The notes beneath the pieces were generated by a model. The model ran no database searches. It saw only the letters and a program-made list of their open reading frames with translations, and was not told where the DNA came from. A stretch of 6,958 nucleotides of DNA from Streptosporangiaceae bacterium (lineage in GTDB: Bacteria > Actinomycetota > Actinomycetes > Streptosporangiales > Streptosporangiaceae), in NCBI GenBank assembly GCA_030045215.1, contig JASIBJ010000773.1:1-6958 (forward strand), read 5' to 3'. Each line of letters begins with the position of its first letter. Position 1 is the stretch's first letter. A program made the translations under genes and the position numbers. Positions 5,923-6,958 of this stretch are shown one piece after another.

Positions 5923-6889
5923 AGGCACCGCCTTCCCTCGTCGCTCCGCGCTTCGTCGCGTGGGCAGCCGCCGCGTCCCGCACCCAGGCACCGGCCTCGT
6001 GCGCGGCCCGCCGATTGGCGATGCGCTCGGCGTTGCACGGCCCGTTCCCGCTAATAATGCGTTTGAACTCGGCCCAGTCCGGCTGGCCGAAGTCGTAGTG
6101 CTGGCGCGCCTGATTCCAGCGCAAGTCCGGGTCGGGCAGCGTGACTCCGAGCACCTCGGCCTGCGGCACCGTCATGTCCACGAACCGCTGCCGGAGGTCG
6201 TCGTTGGTGTGCCGTTTGATGCGCCAGCGCATCGACTGCTCGGTGTTGGGCGAGTCCGCGTCGGGCGGGCCGAACATCATCAGCGACGGCCACCACCAGC
6301 GGTTCGTGGCGTCCTGCACCATCTCGCGCTGCGCGTCGCTGCCCCGCATCATCGTCAGCAGCAACTCGTAACCCTGACGCTGGTGGAACGACTCCTCCTT
6401 GCAGATGCGGATCATGGCCCGCGCGTAAGGGCCATAAGACGACCGGCACAGCGGCACCTGGTTACAGATCGCAGCGCCGTCCACCAGCCAGCCGATGACG
6501 CCGACATCCGCGAACGTGAGGGTCGGATAGTTGAAGATCGAAGAGTACTTCTGCTTCCCGGTGATGAGCCGGTCGGTCAGGTCGGCCCGATCGGCGCCCA
6601 GCGTCTCCGCGGCCGAGTAGAGATAGAGCCCGTGGCCCGCCTCATCCTGAACCTTGGCCAGCAGGATCGCCTTGCGCCGCAGCGACGGCGCCCTGGTCAC
6701 CCAGTTCCCTTCCGGCTGCATCCCGATGATCTCCGAGTGCGCGTGCTGAGCGATCTGCCGGATCATCGTCTTGCGGTAGGCATCTGGCATCCAGTCGCGC
6801 GGCTCGATCCGCCGGTCCCGCGCCACCGTCTCCTCGAAGTACCGCTCGAGCTCATCTACCCCGGCAGCCGCACCTGGCTGCCCGGCCAC
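5903..6889 (-). CDS. paaA: 1,2-phenylacetyl-CoA epoxidase, catalytic diiron subunit PaaA
   Basis: Bacterial multicomponent monooxygenase oxygenase subunit. It activates O2 at a carboxylate-bridged diiron site to epoxidise the aromatic ring of phenylacetyl-CoA. 328 aa from a GTG at 6889 (E. coli about 309). All expected metal ligands can be placed by alignment with the remembered E. coli sequence: E53 (AHSEI), E83 and H86 (QDEAGH), D137 (WLVDGA), E166 and H169 (KEESFH). Long stretches such as [35 protein letters not shown] and [11 protein letters not shown] are nearly unchanged from E. coli. The frame is closed upstream by TGA at 6940-6938 and no other start codon lies between, so the GTG is the best choice despite lacking a strong Shine-Dalgarno. 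The last 20 residues (Gly/Arg-rich) extend beyond the E. coli C-terminus and overlap paaB. First gene of the visible operon; its promoter must be in or beyond the last 69 bp. Confidence 0.97.
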   Translation of the reverse strand: MAGQPGAAAGVDELERYFEETVARDRRIEPRDWMPDAYRKTMIRQIAQHAHSEIIGMQPEGNWVTRAPSLRRKAILLAKVQDEAGHGLYLYSAAETLGADRADLTDRLITGKQKYSSIFNYPTLTFADVGVIGWLVDGAAICNQVPLCRSSYGPYARAMIRICKEESFHQRQGYELLLTMMRGSDAQREMVQDATNRWWWPSLMMFGPPDADSPNTEQSMRWRIKRHTNDDLRQRFVDMTVPQAEVLGVTLPDPDLRWNQARQHYDFGQPDWAEFKRIISGNGPCNAERIANRRAAHEAGAWVRDAAAAHATKRGATREGGAYERPGG

Positions 6890-6958
6890 GCTGGCGCCGG
6901 CCTGGCCCGCAGCCGCCCCAGCTGGAGGGCCCGGAGCTCATCCAGGCTCGCGGGCGGG
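6856..6958 (-). pseudogene. Possible remnant of phenylacetate-CoA ligase (paaK) N-terminus, entering from the right edge
   Basis: On the minus strand a frame entering at the right edge reads [18 protein letters not shown] followed by a Pro/Gly-rich tail and TAG at 6858-6856, overlapping the first 34 nt of paaA. The segment [15 protein letters not shown] resembles the N-terminal helix of PaaK (E. coli, from memory: ASVDELQALQTQRLK). After about 18 residues the similarity stops, whereas PaaK should run on for about 400 more. It could be a truncated paaK left by deletion, the 3' end of an unrelated upstream gene, or a chance match in GC-rich DNA. Only 103 bp can be seen. Confidence 0.35.

Noticed and set aside
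5923..5991. N-terminal extension of the paaB frame
   Set aside because: It overlaps the paaA 3' end. The ATG at 5922 has a good Shine-Dalgarno at the right distance and matches the usual PaaB start.

Overview
The window is high-GC bacterial DNA with GC-rich third codon positions, GTG/TTG starts and tightly packed, overlapping genes. Together with the kinds of protein present, this points to a soil-type actinomycete; I cannot name a genus. No RNA genes, insertion sequences or CRISPR arrays were seen.

Layout, left to right. (1) Positions 1-1591, minus strand: a TrmH/SpoU-type rRNA 2'-O-methyltransferase gene is followed after 9 nt by the N-terminal 223 codons of a LysA-type diaminopimelate decarboxylase gene, which runs off the left edge. 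(2) Positions 1592-1749: a short intergenic region with a candidate plus-strand promoter, a small palindrome and a perfect 13-bp tandem duplication. (3) Positions 1750-2572, plus strand: a secreted YVTN beta-propeller protein. Only about four blades remain, then the reading frame changes (about 2378-2395) into the C-terminal two thirds of an Ig-like (He_PIG-type) domain. I read this as an internally deleted, frameshifted gene. (4) Positions 2553-6889, minus strand: paaA-paaB-paaC-paaD-paaE, the five subunits of the phenylacetyl-CoA 1,2-epoxidase system, followed by a coupled gene for a small FMN-type flavoprotein. (5) Positions 6856-6958, minus strand: a reading frame entering from the right edge that resembles the N-terminus of phenylacetate-CoA ligase (PaaK) for about 15 residues and then stops just inside paaA.

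How the genes work together. PaaA (diiron catalytic subunit) and PaaC (structural partner) form the epoxidase core. PaaB bridges the complex, PaaE delivers electrons from NADPH through FAD and a 2Fe-2S cluster, and PaaD probably helps install metal or Fe-S centres. The product is the ring-1,2-epoxide of phenylacetyl-CoA, the committed step of aerobic phenylacetate breakdown. The ligase that makes phenylacetyl-CoA and the later enzymes (PaaG, PaaZ, PaaF/H/J) are not intact in this window.

Most of the window is ordinary, well-recognised metabolism. The points that deserve a second look are the broken propeller gene, the possible paaK remnant abutting paaA, and the flavoprotein tied to the end of the paa operon, which lacks the usual decarboxylase catalytic motifs.
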